Source: Spirosoma linguale DSM 74 (GTDB lineage Bacteria > Bacteroidota > Bacteroidia > Cytophagales > Spirosomataceae). Taken from it: DNA of 64,000 bases. This document shows, piece by piece, positions 56,628-64,000 of this stretch. The notes below the pieces were generated by a model that saw nothing but the letters and a program-made list of their open reading frames with translations, ran no database searches and was not told where the DNA came from. Both the position numbers and the translations under genes were made by a program. Location of the stretch: contig CP001769.1 in NCBI GenBank assembly GCA_000024525.1, forward strand, positions 4,807,001 to 4,871,000. The letters run 5' to 3'. Numbering within the stretch: position 1 is the first letter of the stretch; every line of letters begins with the position of its first letter.

Positions 56628-57730
56628 CCAAAGTCAGACATGTACTCGGTATATCGGGCGGCAAAGACAGTGCGGCTTTAGCCATCTATATGCGCCAACG
56701 GTATCCCGAGTTAGATATCGAGTACTACACCTGCGATACAGGTAAAGAACTGGAAGAAACGTACCAACTTATCAAAAATCTTGAGGGCTTTTTAGGTAAG
56801 TCAATCAAACTACTTCAAGCTGCTGATAAAAGTACACAAGACCCGTTCGACCATTATTTGAACTTGTATGGCGGTTTCTTGCCGTCGTCGAACTCACGTT
56901 GGTGTACTAAAAAGCTTAAGCTTGAACCGTTTGAAAAGTTCGTAGGCAACGACCCCGTTATATCTTATGTGGGTATTCGGGGTGACGAAGACCGGGAAGG
57001 ATATATTTCTAAAAAATCAAATATACAGTCGATTTTTCCCTTTCGTAAAAACATATGGAGCGAAGATGTAGTAAGCAAGGTTCTCGCAAACGCAAACCTG
57101 TCTGTAATTGCTGACCTATACGGGCAACTGCCTAAAGCCAGTTTAAGCGACCGCTTTGATGAATTACTGAGTAAGCCTGTTTCATTTAGTTTTCCACAAA
57201 GTCAAAAATTAAACTTGCTGCTCGATGTTGATACCCAACGGTTCAATGAGCTGGTATTTGCCTTTTTAAAACAAACCAATTATCCATTAGCACAGGAAGA
57301 CTCATTTCCACTTCTTGATAACGATGAGGTATTAGTTCGCGACGATATATTCAGACTACTTGAAGAAAGTGGTGTCGGTGTACCAGCTTATTACAACAAA
57401 GTTGACTTTACAGTTAACGAAAAAAAAGGACAGTACTCACGCAGTAGGTCAGGCTGCTATTTTTGCTTTTACCAGCAAAAAATTGAGTGGATTTGGCTAT
57501 ATGAGCAACATCCTGACAAATTTGCACAAGCATTGGCCTATGAAAAAGATGGCTACACCTGGAATGACGAGGAAACCCTCGAAGACATGGTTAAGCCACA
57601 GCGAATGCAGGCGATAAAAGAAGAATACATCAAACGTACAAGCCGTAATGCACAAAAATTAAAATCTCCGTATCTCTTAGATATCCTCGGCGATGCAGAA
57701 GGTGAAGGATGTGCGGCTTGTTTTATTTAG
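56624..57730 (+). CDS. DndC/PAPS-reductase-like PP-loop ATPase
   Basis: A 368-residue protein. The PP-loop SGGKDS is at residues 11-16, followed by TCDTGKELEE and SSNSRWCTKKLKLEPFEKF, where the RWCT-x-x-LK pattern is shared with DndC and PAPS reductases. Cysteine pairs near the C-terminus (GCYFCF, then GCAACF) could bind an iron-sulfur cluster or zinc. Such enzymes adenylate a target and accept sulfur. It is shorter than DndC as I know it. With a cysteine desulfurase in the same island it probably installs sulfur in DNA or RNA. Confidence 0.85.
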   Translation: MTKVRHVLGISGGKDSAALAIYMRQRYPELDIEYYTCDTGKELEETYQLIKNLEGFLGKSIKLLQAADKSTQDPFDHYLNLYGGFLPSSNSRWCTKKLKLEPFEKFVGNDPVISYVGIRGDEDREGYISKKSNIQSIFPFRKNIWSEDVVSKVLANANLSVIADLYGQLPKASLSDRFDELLSKPVSFSFPQSQKLNLLLDVDTQRFNELVFAFLKQTNYPLAQEDSFPLLDNDEVLVRDDIFRLLEESGVGVPAYYNKVDFTVNEKKGQYSRSRSGCYFCFYQQKIEWIWLYEQHPDKFAQALAYEKDGYTWNDEETLEDMVKPQRMQAIKEEYIKRTSRNAQKLKSPYLLDILGDAEGEGCAACFI

Positions 57731-57732
57731 TT

Positions 57733-58845
57733 ATGGAACTACCAAACAGTACACATATAGATATTTCCAAACTTACAGGTATTTTTACTAATACGACTAA
57801 CTCCTACAAATTCTACTGGTTTTTAGCAATTTTAGATAGTATAAAAGATAATGACCAAAAGATAATCTCATTAAATGATATGGCATTGCGGATGGTTGCA
57901 AACGTCTGGTATCCGCTAGATTATTTTAAATTATCATTTGGTACCGATGACAGTTTTATAAAAATTTCTCAATTAGTTTCAAACCGTATTATTATTGACA
58001 ATAGTACAAACTCTGCCCCTCTATTTGACCAACTACAGTCAAAACTATCAAATAATGACTTAACAGAAGTTTATAGAACAGTTAATAAGATAGTACGTTA
58101 TGTTCCTTACCGATTCGTAAGACCTTTCATAAATGAACTTCTTACTGTTTCAAAGGACAGCCAGGTAAATTTAAATATAAAGGAAATTTGTAACAGTATA
58201 TTTCATACATCACCTAATAAGGTTATGTATCGTTTTATAGATAACTCTATTGAGTTAAGCGATGTATGGAAAGATTATTTAAAAACGCATCAAGGAATAT
58301 TACGTGGGTTTATCTATTGGCATCTTTTGCAATTTTTACAGAAAAACAATCCAAATGTCATTGGCTTACCTGATAAACTTTTCAAACGAAGTACACGCGA
58401 GCCAAAACGAGGAAATGAGTTTTGGAAGCCCTATATAGAGATTAACCCAGATTTAAAATGTGTCTATTCTAGACAACGAATTAATTCTCAAAACATGAGT
58501 TTAGACCATTTTTTACCTTGGTCGTATGTAGTGCATGATTTACTCTGGAATATAATCCCTACCACTAAGAGTGTTAATTCGGCAAAAAGCAATTCATTAC
58601 CATCAATAGATCTATACTTCGAAGATTTCGCTCAGTTACAATATGATGGCTTTCATTTTCATGTTCTAAAAGGAAATGAAAAATTACTTGAAGACTATTC
58701 TGTGCTTTTCGGGCAGAATATACACTCTATTCAGGAACAGCCTTTTGCCTTGTTTCGTAAACGGCTAGAGCAAACTATTTTACCCCAGTTACAAATGGCT
58801 CAAAACTTAGGCTTTATTTATCCATTTATATTTTCTAATTTTTGA
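57733..58845 (+). CDS. HNH-nuclease-like protein
   Basis: A 370-residue protein from the ATG at 57733, 2 bp after the PP-loop gene. An HNH-like site lies near residues 243-290: CVYSRQR, then LDHFLPWS (Asp 258, His 259), NIIPTTKSVNSAKSNSLP with Asn 273, Asn 282 and Lys 285. The usual zinc cysteines are mostly missing (C-x-x-S). The first 240 residues are unknown, and the gene is AT-rich. It probably cuts DNA, perhaps steered by the sulfur mark; loss of cysteines may mean a degraded or metal-free variant. Confidence 0.7.
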   Translation: MELPNSTHIDISKLTGIFTNTTNSYKFYWFLAILDSIKDNDQKIISLNDMALRMVANVWYPLDYFKLSFGTDDSFIKISQLVSNRIIIDNSTNSAPLFDQLQSKLSNNDLTEVYRTVNKIVRYVPYRFVRPFINELLTVSKDSQVNLNIKEICNSIFHTSPNKVMYRFIDNSIELSDVWKDYLKTHQGILRGFIYWHLLQFLQKNNPNVIGLPDKLFKRSTREPKRGNEFWKPYIEINPDLKCVYSRQRINSQNMSLDHFLPWSYVVHDLLWNIIPTTKSVNSAKSNSLPSIDLYFEDFAQLQYDGFHFHVLKGNEKLLEDYSVLFGQNIHSIQEQPFALFRKRLEQTILPQLQMAQNLGFIYPFIFSNF

Positions 58846-58849
58846 GACG

Positions 58850-59398
58850 ATGATAATTGACAGTGAAGCAAAACGAATTAGTAAACTATTGAGTTTGGCG
58901 CTGCGTCACAAGCCTGAAACTACTGGCATTATTCTCGATAAAAATGGCTGGACTGACGTTGATCTGTTGATAGCTAAGTTGCAGGCCCAAAGTTATCCTG
59001 TCAACTTCGAACAACTCTGCTATATAGTCGATACAAATAATAAGAGTCGTTTTGCCTTCAATAATGATAAAAGTAAAATTCGGGCTAACCAAGGGCATTC
59101 CGTTGAAGTAGATTTAGGTTATATGACCGAGGAGCCTCCCCACTTTTTATATCATGGAACAGCCACTCGTTTTATAAATCAGATTATAATCGAAGGTTTA
59201 AAGAAGATGAGCCGCCATCACGTTCATCTGAGTGCTGATGAGCTAACAGCTCTACGCGTGGGAGAGCGTCATGGAGAACCTATTGTATTAACAGTCAAAG
59301 CGAAAGAAATGGCTGCTAATGGACACGTTTTTCACAGATCGGAGAATGGTATCTGGCTCACAGACTTTGTACCACCTTCTTATTTAATCTATGAGTAA
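58850..59398 (+). CDS. KptA/Tpt1-like RNA 2'-phosphotransferase
   Basis: A 182-residue protein with clear Tpt1 marks: SLALRHKPETTGI (Arg 19, His 20), RANQGHS (78-84), FLYHGT (99-104) and HHVHLS (123-128). Tpt1 moves a 2'-phosphate from RNA to NAD, releasing nicotinamide. Some members also ADP-ribosylate phosphorylated nucleic acid ends. It starts 4 bp after the HNH gene and overlaps the methyltransferase-HIT gene by 8 bp, so it is tied to the operon. In bacteria its normal substrate is unclear. Confidence 0.92.
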   Translation: MIIDSEAKRISKLLSLALRHKPETTGIILDKNGWTDVDLLIAKLQAQSYPVNFEQLCYIVDTNNKSRFAFNNDKSKIRANQGHSVEVDLGYMTEEPPHFLYHGTATRFINQIIIEGLKKMSRHHVHLSADELTALRVGERHGEPIVLTVKAKEMAANGHVFHRSENGIWLTDFVPPSYLIYE

Positions 59399-60260
59399 CT
59401 CACAAAATCCAAACAGCCATTTAACAGCAAAAGAACGCGATACCCCATCTCTGCCAATTCGTATGCTGTGCGAACGTAGATTGGTAGAAGGCCGAGTTTT
59501 AGATTACGGTTGTGGTTATGGGCAGGACGTTCGTTTTTTGAGGGCAAAGGGGTTTGATGCTTATGGTTATGACCCTTACCACCAACCCGATTTACCAACA
59601 GGAACGTTTGATACTATCGTTTGCTTCTACGTTTTAAACGTCCTTTTTCCTGACGAGCAAACAGAGGTAATGATGAATATTTCGCGTTTACTGAAGCCTG
59701 GTGGCAGGGCATATTTATCAGTACGTAGGGACATTACACGCGACGGTTTTCGGACACACCAGTTATATGGAAAATCCGTTTATCAGTGTGACGTAAAACT
59801 ACCATTCAATTCCATATACCGTAACGAGAACACAGAGCTTTATCAGTATCAACACATTAACCAACTTACTGTAGAACCGAACAAATGTCCATTTTGTACG
59901 CCTAAGCCCAAGCTTGAAATATTAACCGAAACAGTGTTGACTTATGCCATTTTGGATGGCTATCCTGTCAGTAAAGGTCATTCCCTAATAACTCCCAAAA
60001 AACACGTTGCCAATTTTTTCGACTTACCATTTTCAGAACAAAACGAATGCTGGCAAGTGGTTAATAAAGTACAACTAATGTTACATGAGCGTTTTTTACC
60101 GGACGGCTTTACAATTGGTCTTAACATAGGCGCGGCAGCTGGTCAGAAATTTCCTCACGCAAGTATTCACATTATTCCACGATACATAGGAGACGTACCA
60201 AATCCAAGTGGTGGAGTGCGGAATATATTACACATGAAGAAAGGCTTCCATATGCGCTGA
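59391..60260 (+). CDS. Methyltransferase-HIT fusion protein
   Basis: A 289-residue fusion. Residues about 30-125 form a class I methyltransferase (VLDYGCGYG at 36-44, motif IV region FDTIVCFYVLNVL, LKPGGRAYLSV). Residues about 165-280 form a HIT domain with CPFC zinc-type cysteines (166-169) and IPRYIGD. The HIT triad reads His 256, Ser 258, His 260: the middle His, the usual nucleophile, is Ser. The last 8-9 residues are read from DNA that also encodes the helicase end on the other strand, so the natural C-terminus seems lost. HIT enzymes remove AMP-type groups from proteins, nucleotides or DNA ends. Confidence 0.85.
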   Translation: MSNSQNPNSHLTAKERDTPSLPIRMLCERRLVEGRVLDYGCGYGQDVRFLRAKGFDAYGYDPYHQPDLPTGTFDTIVCFYVLNVLFPDEQTEVMMNISRLLKPGGRAYLSVRRDITRDGFRTHQLYGKSVYQCDVKLPFNSIYRNENTELYQYQHINQLTVEPNKCPFCTPKPKLEILTETVLTYAILDGYPVSKGHSLITPKKHVANFFDLPFSEQNECWQVVNKVQLMLHERFLPDGFTIGLNIGAAAGQKFPHASIHIIPRYIGDVPNPSGGVRNILHMKKGFHMR

Positions 60261-61589
60261 ACCTTCCGGATCATAAACTCGCTTGGGCGTAGCCGACAAA
60301 CCAATACGCTTTAGTAAATGCACACCGTCAAGTAGTCTGCTTACCGAAGGCGATGCTATATTATGGGCTTCGTCGGCTAATAATATTGTAGAGGCTGGTA
60401 ACCGCTTAAAATACGTCTGAAATTGGGCTTTGGTAAATGACTTGTAGGTTACAATGACTACAAATGATGTAGTCATACCAAAGCTTAGCTGATTTGTAAT
60501 CCGTCCTAATTCAGTCTGCCAACCTTTTGAATGGGAGGAAACGGCAACAATTTCACGAAAGTTAAATTTTCGAGCCTCGTGTGTCCATTGGTCCACCAAT
60601 ACTGTTGTTGGCACTAAAATAACCGTATGATACTGTCCTGTTTTTTGGGACTCATTCAAGACACAGTTCAGCGACGTAATTGTTTTTCCCGTACCGGTGG
60701 CCATAGCAAAGATGCCCTGATAGTTATTATCGACCCAATTTTGATAGGCTTCTTTTTGATAATCACGGGGGCCGCTTTCATAAGGAAAACGAGGTGTGGT
60801 CAGGTACGTTTCTATCTTTTGCAAAATTTTGACTACCGCTTTTTGGTACAACTGACTTCTGATCTGCTTTGCCTTCTGCGAGGCTAGTTTCTGCTCATCA
60901 ACTAATAACTCATCCAGGTCTTTCCCACCAAAATCGCGAACGATTATAGCCTCAATTTGCTCAAATGGGATAGTTTCGGCATAATCGGTTTGCCCCGCGA
61001 ATAGTTGATTATACTCGTACTCATACTCAGAAAAGCTATCACTATCGGTTTTCCAGGACAATTTAATATCTAATTCTTCAAGATTCTCAAGCAGTCCCGA
61101 TGCCGTAAAATTACACGACCCTTTAAACTTGACCTTATTTAGCCCATCGTAAAAGATACCGGATTTATAATGCGAAATACCGCGCTTACCCCTCGGTTTG
61201 ATAGCCCGGATTTGTATTCTTTTGGAGGCAATAAGCCAGGCAATGCATTCAAAAAAGTGATGTCCATACGAATCCAATGCGGTTCTAAGCGACTGGAAGT
61301 TAGCAACCGAAAAGGGGTATTGATCTGCCGTTGCTGTTAACCCATTTAGTACGGCTGTCTTATCTTGCTCAGAAAGTATATGATTTATAATTAAACGTAC
61401 CTGTCCACCATTACTGATAAATTTGGCAAATCCTACCGCCAACACGCTAATAGCCGACGAACTAAAATAGCCCAAAAGCAAATCTAAACGGGTACTTTCT
61501 ACCAGCGATTCCAGGTAGAAAGAAAGTGGTTCATTTTCCGTACCGGTCCGATACTCCTCACTTTTCGGGAATTCAATATCGGACAGCAT
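60228..61589 (-). CDS. PLD-domain DEAH helicase, C-terminal half missing
   Basis: A 453-residue protein. A phospholipase-D-like domain (about 20-180) has an HxK site (His 140, Lys 142) with GSCNFTASG at 157-165. A DEAH helicase follows: Walker A ATGTGKT (297-303), DEAH (406-409) and SAT (432-434). The protein stops 19 residues after SAT, so the second RecA domain (motifs IV-VI) is absent. Its last 33 bp overlap the convergent HIT gene. The plan recalls the Dnd-associated restriction family TIGR04095, which I recall from memory only. It starts within the end of the cysteine desulfurase gene (17-bp overlap). Confidence 0.8.
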   Translation of the reverse strand: MLSDIEFPKSEEYRTGTENEPLSFYLESLVESTRLDLLLGYFSSSAISVLAVGFAKFISNGGQVRLIINHILSEQDKTAVLNGLTATADQYPFSVANFQSLRTALDSYGHHFFECIAWLIASKRIQIRAIKPRGKRGISHYKSGIFYDGLNKVKFKGSCNFTASGLLENLEELDIKLSWKTDSDSFSEYEYEYNQLFAGQTDYAETIPFEQIEAIIVRDFGGKDLDELLVDEQKLASQKAKQIRSQLYQKAVVKILQKIETYLTTPRFPYESGPRDYQKEAYQNWVDNNYQGIFAMATGTGKTITSLNCVLNESQKTGQYHTVILVPTTVLVDQWTHEARKFNFREIVAVSSHSKGWQTELGRITNQLSFGMTTSFVVIVTYKSFTKAQFQTYFKRLPASTILLADEAHNIASPSVSRLLDGVHLLKRIGLSATPKRVYDPEGSAHMEAFLHV

Positions 61590-62715
61590 GAATGGTTTGT
61601 TTTATGGCCTCAACCGCTCCCTGTATGTCTTCTTCAGTAGTATACCGCCCAAGAGAAAATCGAATAGCCCCTAGCGCTTCATCATCCGTCAATCCCATTG
61701 CTTTCAATACATAGGATGGTTCAAACACAGCCGATGAACAGGCTGAACCATTTGATACGGCTAGTTTTTTTAACTGACCAATCAACACATTAGCGTCCAC
61801 GTCAGGGAAACTAATGTTTGTGACATTGTATAAGCGACTCTTCGCATCGCCATTAACAAATGAACCATCTGATTTGAGTAGGTCTATTTCCAGTTTATCC
61901 CGAAGAGTACCAACCCGAACAGCATCATTCCTCATTTCGGCTACCGCCAATTCACAAGCTTTGCCCAAACCAACAATACCTGGCACATTCAGGGTACCAC
62001 TGCGCAAACCTCTTTCGTGTCCTCCGCCGTGCATAGTAGCCTCGACTTTTACCCGCCTTGGCGAACGTTGCCGGATAAATAAGCCTCCAACGCCTTTTGG
62101 ACCATAAAACTTGTGAGCGGAGAAGGCCAAAATATCGATATCGTACTCGTCAACTAAGATGGGGACTTTACCTACTGCCTGTGTAGCATCAGACATAAAA
62201 AGAGCACCGACACGATGCGCTCGTTCAGCAATTTGCTGTATTGGCTGCTGTACGCCTGTCTCATTGTTAACGGCCATGACAGACACTAAAATCGTGTCAG
62301 AACGAAGGTGAGCGTCAAGTTCAGAAAGGTCAATTAAGCCATCACGACCGACAGATAGATACGTCAGCTCATAGCCGTGAGACTCCAGGAATCGGCAAAC
62401 ATCTAATACCGCAGGATGCTCAGTTTGAACCGTAATAATATGTCGGCCCTTATTCTGGTAGCTTTCAGCAACTCCTTTAATAGCTAAATTAATAGACTCA
62501 GTAGCCCCGGAGGTGAATACTATTTCTGTTGACTGGCAACCTATCAAATCGGCCACCTGAGCACGTGCTAATTTAACAGCATCATTTATCGTCTTGCCGA
62601 ACCCATGCGAACTAGCCGCATTACCGTAATAATCTGACAAATACGGCAGCATCGCATTCAATACCTCTGGCGCGACCCGTGTAGTGGCATTATTATCGAG
62701 ATAAATGAAATCCAT
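61573..62715 (-). CDS. Cysteine desulfurase (DndA/IscS-like)
   Basis: A 380-residue PLP enzyme. The PLP lysine is Lys 202 (SAHKFYGPKG), the active Cys is Cys 326 (NGSACSS), and the start (MDFIYLDNNATT) is typical. It frees sulfur from cysteine as a persulfide for sulfur-transfer enzymes. No IscU, IscR or other Fe-S assembly gene is near. The partner in the island is most likely the PP-loop protein, as DndA serves DndC. It is the first gene of the minus-strand operon; its promoter should lie in 62716-62823. Confidence 0.92.
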   Translation of the reverse strand: MDFIYLDNNATTRVAPEVLNAMLPYLSDYYGNAASSHGFGKTINDAVKLARAQVADLIGCQSTEIVFTSGATESINLAIKGVAESYQNKGRHIITVQTEHPAVLDVCRFLESHGYELTYLSVGRDGLIDLSELDAHLRSDTILVSVMAVNNETGVQQPIQQIAERAHRVGALFMSDATQAVGKVPILVDEYDIDILAFSAHKFYGPKGVGGLFIRQRSPRRVKVEATMHGGGHERGLRSGTLNVPGIVGLGKACELAVAEMRNDAVRVGTLRDKLEIDLLKSDGSFVNGDAKSRLYNVTNISFPDVDANVLIGQLKKLAVSNGSACSSAVFEPSYVLKAMGLTDDEALGAIRFSLGRYTTEEDIQGAVEAIKQTIHAVRY

Positions 62716-62823
62716 AAGGCAAACTTGTAATCTCAGATGATGTGGTATAGTCTCGAAAATTACAAAAATTAAGCCTATTAGCCTATATGATATAAAGTGT
62801 AATTTATTACACGGAGTATAAAA

Positions 62824-64000
62824 TTACCCCGCCCAGTTCTCCCGGTCCAGGCTCCGGTACTGAATGGCTTCAGCCAGGTGTTCGATACGGATGTCGTCGG
62901 TAGCGGCCAGATCGGCGATGGTGCGCGACACTTTCAGGATTCGGTCGTAGGCGCGGGCCGATAGACCAAGTCGCTCCATTGCGGTTTTGAGCAACGCCCG
63001 GCCCGCATCGCTGATCACACAGATTTCTTTCACAAGTTGCGAAGGCATCATGGCGTTGGAGTAAATCCCGGCATGCTCCTTAAAGCGTTCGGTTTGAATT
63101 TCCCGTGCCCGGATCACCCGTTCGCGAATCACTTCGCTGGGTTCAGCAGGGCGGTTGGCCGTCATCTGATCGAACGACACGGGTGTTACCTCCACATGCA
63201 GGTCGATGCGGTCGAGGAGCGGGCCGCTGATTTTGGCCAGGTACCGCTGTACGACGCCCGGTCCGCAAACGCACTCCTTTTCGGGGTGGTTGTAGTAGCC
63301 ACAGGGGCAGGGGTTCATACTGGCAATGAGCATAAAGCTGGCCGGAAACTCCACCGCCCATTTGGCCCGCGAGATGCTTACTTTACGATCTTCGAGCGGT
63401 TGCCGCATCACCTCCAGTGCCGACCGTTTGAACTCGGGCAACTCATCCAGAAACAATACACCATTATGGGCGAGTGAGATCTCGCCGGGCTGCGGGAAGC
63501 TCCCACCGCCTACCAGAGCGGCATCAGAAATGGTGTGGTGCGGTGAGCGATATGGCCGGGTAGCAATAAGCGTAGCTCTGGCGCCTAGTTTGCCAGCTAC
63601 CGAATGAATTTTAGTCGTTTCCAGAGCCTCCTGCAACGTCAATGGAGGCAAAATGGTGGGCAGACGCTTGGCAAGCATGGTTTTTCCGGCACCCGGTGGC
63701 CCGATCATGATGACGTTATGCCCACCGGCAGCGGCAATTTCCATAGCCCGTTTGATATTTTCCTGCCCCTGAACGTGCGAAAAATCGGCATCGTACGCAT
63801 TGATTTGGGTCATAAACAGATCGCGGGTATCGGTTTCGAGCGGGGTGATGTCTTTCTTCCCTTCAAAAAACTCGATAGCTTCCTGAATCGTTGTGACGCC
63901 AATCACATCCAGTTGGTTAACGATTGAGGCTTCCTGTGCATTTTCGACGGGCAGTACAAACCCTTTATACCCCCGTTTTCGGGCTTCGATAGCAATAGGC
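62824..64000 (-). CDS. comM: ComM/YifB AAA+ helicase, 5' end off the window
   Basis: The frame is open to the right window edge; 392 residues are visible and the N-terminal part is cut off. It has the Mg-chelatase-like AAA+ domain: Walker A GPPGAGKTMLAKR, Walker B LFLDELPEF, SMNPCPCGYYNHPEKEC and the C-terminal ARTIADLA-like lid (SRTIADLAATDD). ComM helps branch migration during natural transformation and is a common island target. The 3' end is intact here, and a 104-bp copy lies at 55958-56061. Confidence 0.92.
   Translation of the reverse strand, partial: PIAIEARKRGYKGFVLPVENAQEASIVNQLDVIGVTTIQEAIEFFEGKKDITPLETDTRDLFMTQINAYDADFSHVQGQENIKRAMEIAAAGGHNVIMIGPPGAGKTMLAKRLPTILPPLTLQEALETTKIHSVAGKLGARATLIATRPYRSPHHTISDAALVGGGSFPQPGEISLAHNGVLFLDELPEFKRSALEVMRQPLEDRKVSISRAKWAVEFPASFMLIASMNPCPCGYYNHPEKECVCGPGVVQRYLAKISGPLLDRIDLHVEVTPVSFDQMTANRPAEPSEVIRERVIRAREIQTERFKEHAGIYSNAMMPSQLVKEICVISDAGRALLKTAMERLGLSARAYDRILKVSRTIADLAATDDIRIEHLAEAIQYRSLDRENWAG
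62825..62928 (-). repeat. comM 3' end, right copy of island boundary repeat
   Basis: The last 104 bp of comM, matched at 55958-56061 with four substitutions. It serves as the right edge of the island. Confidence 0.88.

Larger units (their letters stand above)
55958..62928. mobile_element. Genomic island at comM with sulfur-modification genes
   Basis: The island is bounded by 104-bp direct copies of the comM end (55958-56061 and 62825-62928, 96% identical). It contains two operons facing each other: plus strand 56190-60260 and minus strand 60228-62715. No integrase, transposase or tRNA is visible inside, so how it moved is unknown. Parts of it, especially 57.7-58.8 kb, are clearly AT-richer than the core genes. 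Confidence 0.75.

Noticed and set aside
56144..56641. 165-residue minus-strand reading frame at the left edge of the island
   Set aside because: It lies antisense to the protein-like frame 56190-56627 and has Ser/Arg/Ile-rich composition typical of an opposite-strand shadow.
56624..62715. Canonical Dnd, Ssp or BREX system
   Set aside because: DndB, DndD, DndE, SspB, SspC, BrxL and PglZ were looked for and not seen; only the sulfur enzymes and a PLD-helicase recall Dnd.
55958..62928. Site-specific integrase driving the comM island
   Set aside because: No tyrosine or serine recombinase motif is present among the island's proteins.
1..64000. CRISPR arrays, tRNA, rRNA or riboswitches
   Set aside because: No regular repeat-spacer array or recognisable RNA gene was found by eye on either strand.

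Overview
The window looks like chromosome from a Bacteroidota bacterium, most likely Cytophagales near Spirosoma. The reasons are a SusC/SusD pair with a GH2 enzyme, many Tat-type and lipoprotein signals, a ThuA/sugar-dehydrogenase/PKD/cytochrome c fusion, NIPSNAP and DUF1810 proteins, and weak ribosome binding sites. This placement is inference from gene content; no rRNA or tRNA gene was seen.

Layout. 1-3.3 kb: end of an export operon (ABC membrane protein, HlyD, TolC). 3.4-13.5 kb: housekeeping and metabolic singletons (SDR, YjjG-type phosphatase, 2Fe-2S ferredoxin, sigma-like factor, Gfo/Idh/MocA oxidoreductase, DUF1810, esterase, YrdC-like protein, OmpA-like protein, LacI regulator). 13.6-18.3 kb: an AT-richer accessory zone. 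It holds small secreted proteins of unknown function, each unit followed by an attC-like site, a complete IS5-family element, and a VapBC-type toxin-antitoxin pair lying beside a decayed duplicate of the end of a carboxylesterase gene. 18.4-23 kb: carboxylesterase, two AraC regulators and an NmrA-like protein. 23.3-29.7 kb: a candidate aromatic meta-cleavage operon (ester hydrolase, type I extradiol dioxygenase, GalB-like hydratase, GalC/LigK-like aldolase, dehydrogenase, GalD-like tautomerase, TIM-barrel protein). 30-46.8 kb: GH125, the large sugar-dehydrogenase fusion, a giant membrane patatin, a lone molybdopterin subunit, an SDR, a NIPSNAP protein and a methionine aminopeptidase. 47-56 kb: a polysaccharide utilisation locus (SusC, SusD, GH2, with a divergent AraC gene).

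The most interesting part is 55.96-62.93 kb. An island of about 6.8 kb sits at the 3' end of comM, and a 104-bp copy of the comM end lies on its far side. The island carries a DndC/PAPS-reductase-like PP-loop ATPase, an HNH-like nuclease, a KptA/Tpt1 RNA 2'-phosphotransferase, a methyltransferase-HIT fusion, a PLD-plus-DEAH helicase and a DndA/IscS-like cysteine desulfurase. This combination suggests sulfur modification of a nucleic acid, linked to cleavage and end-processing activities. It does not match the Dnd, Ssp or BREX gene sets as I know them. Both ends of the plus-strand operon show signs of damage: a 5'-truncated first gene, and a helicase cut off after motif III where it collides with the HIT gene. 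The locus may therefore be a rearranged or decaying version of a system that is intact elsewhere.
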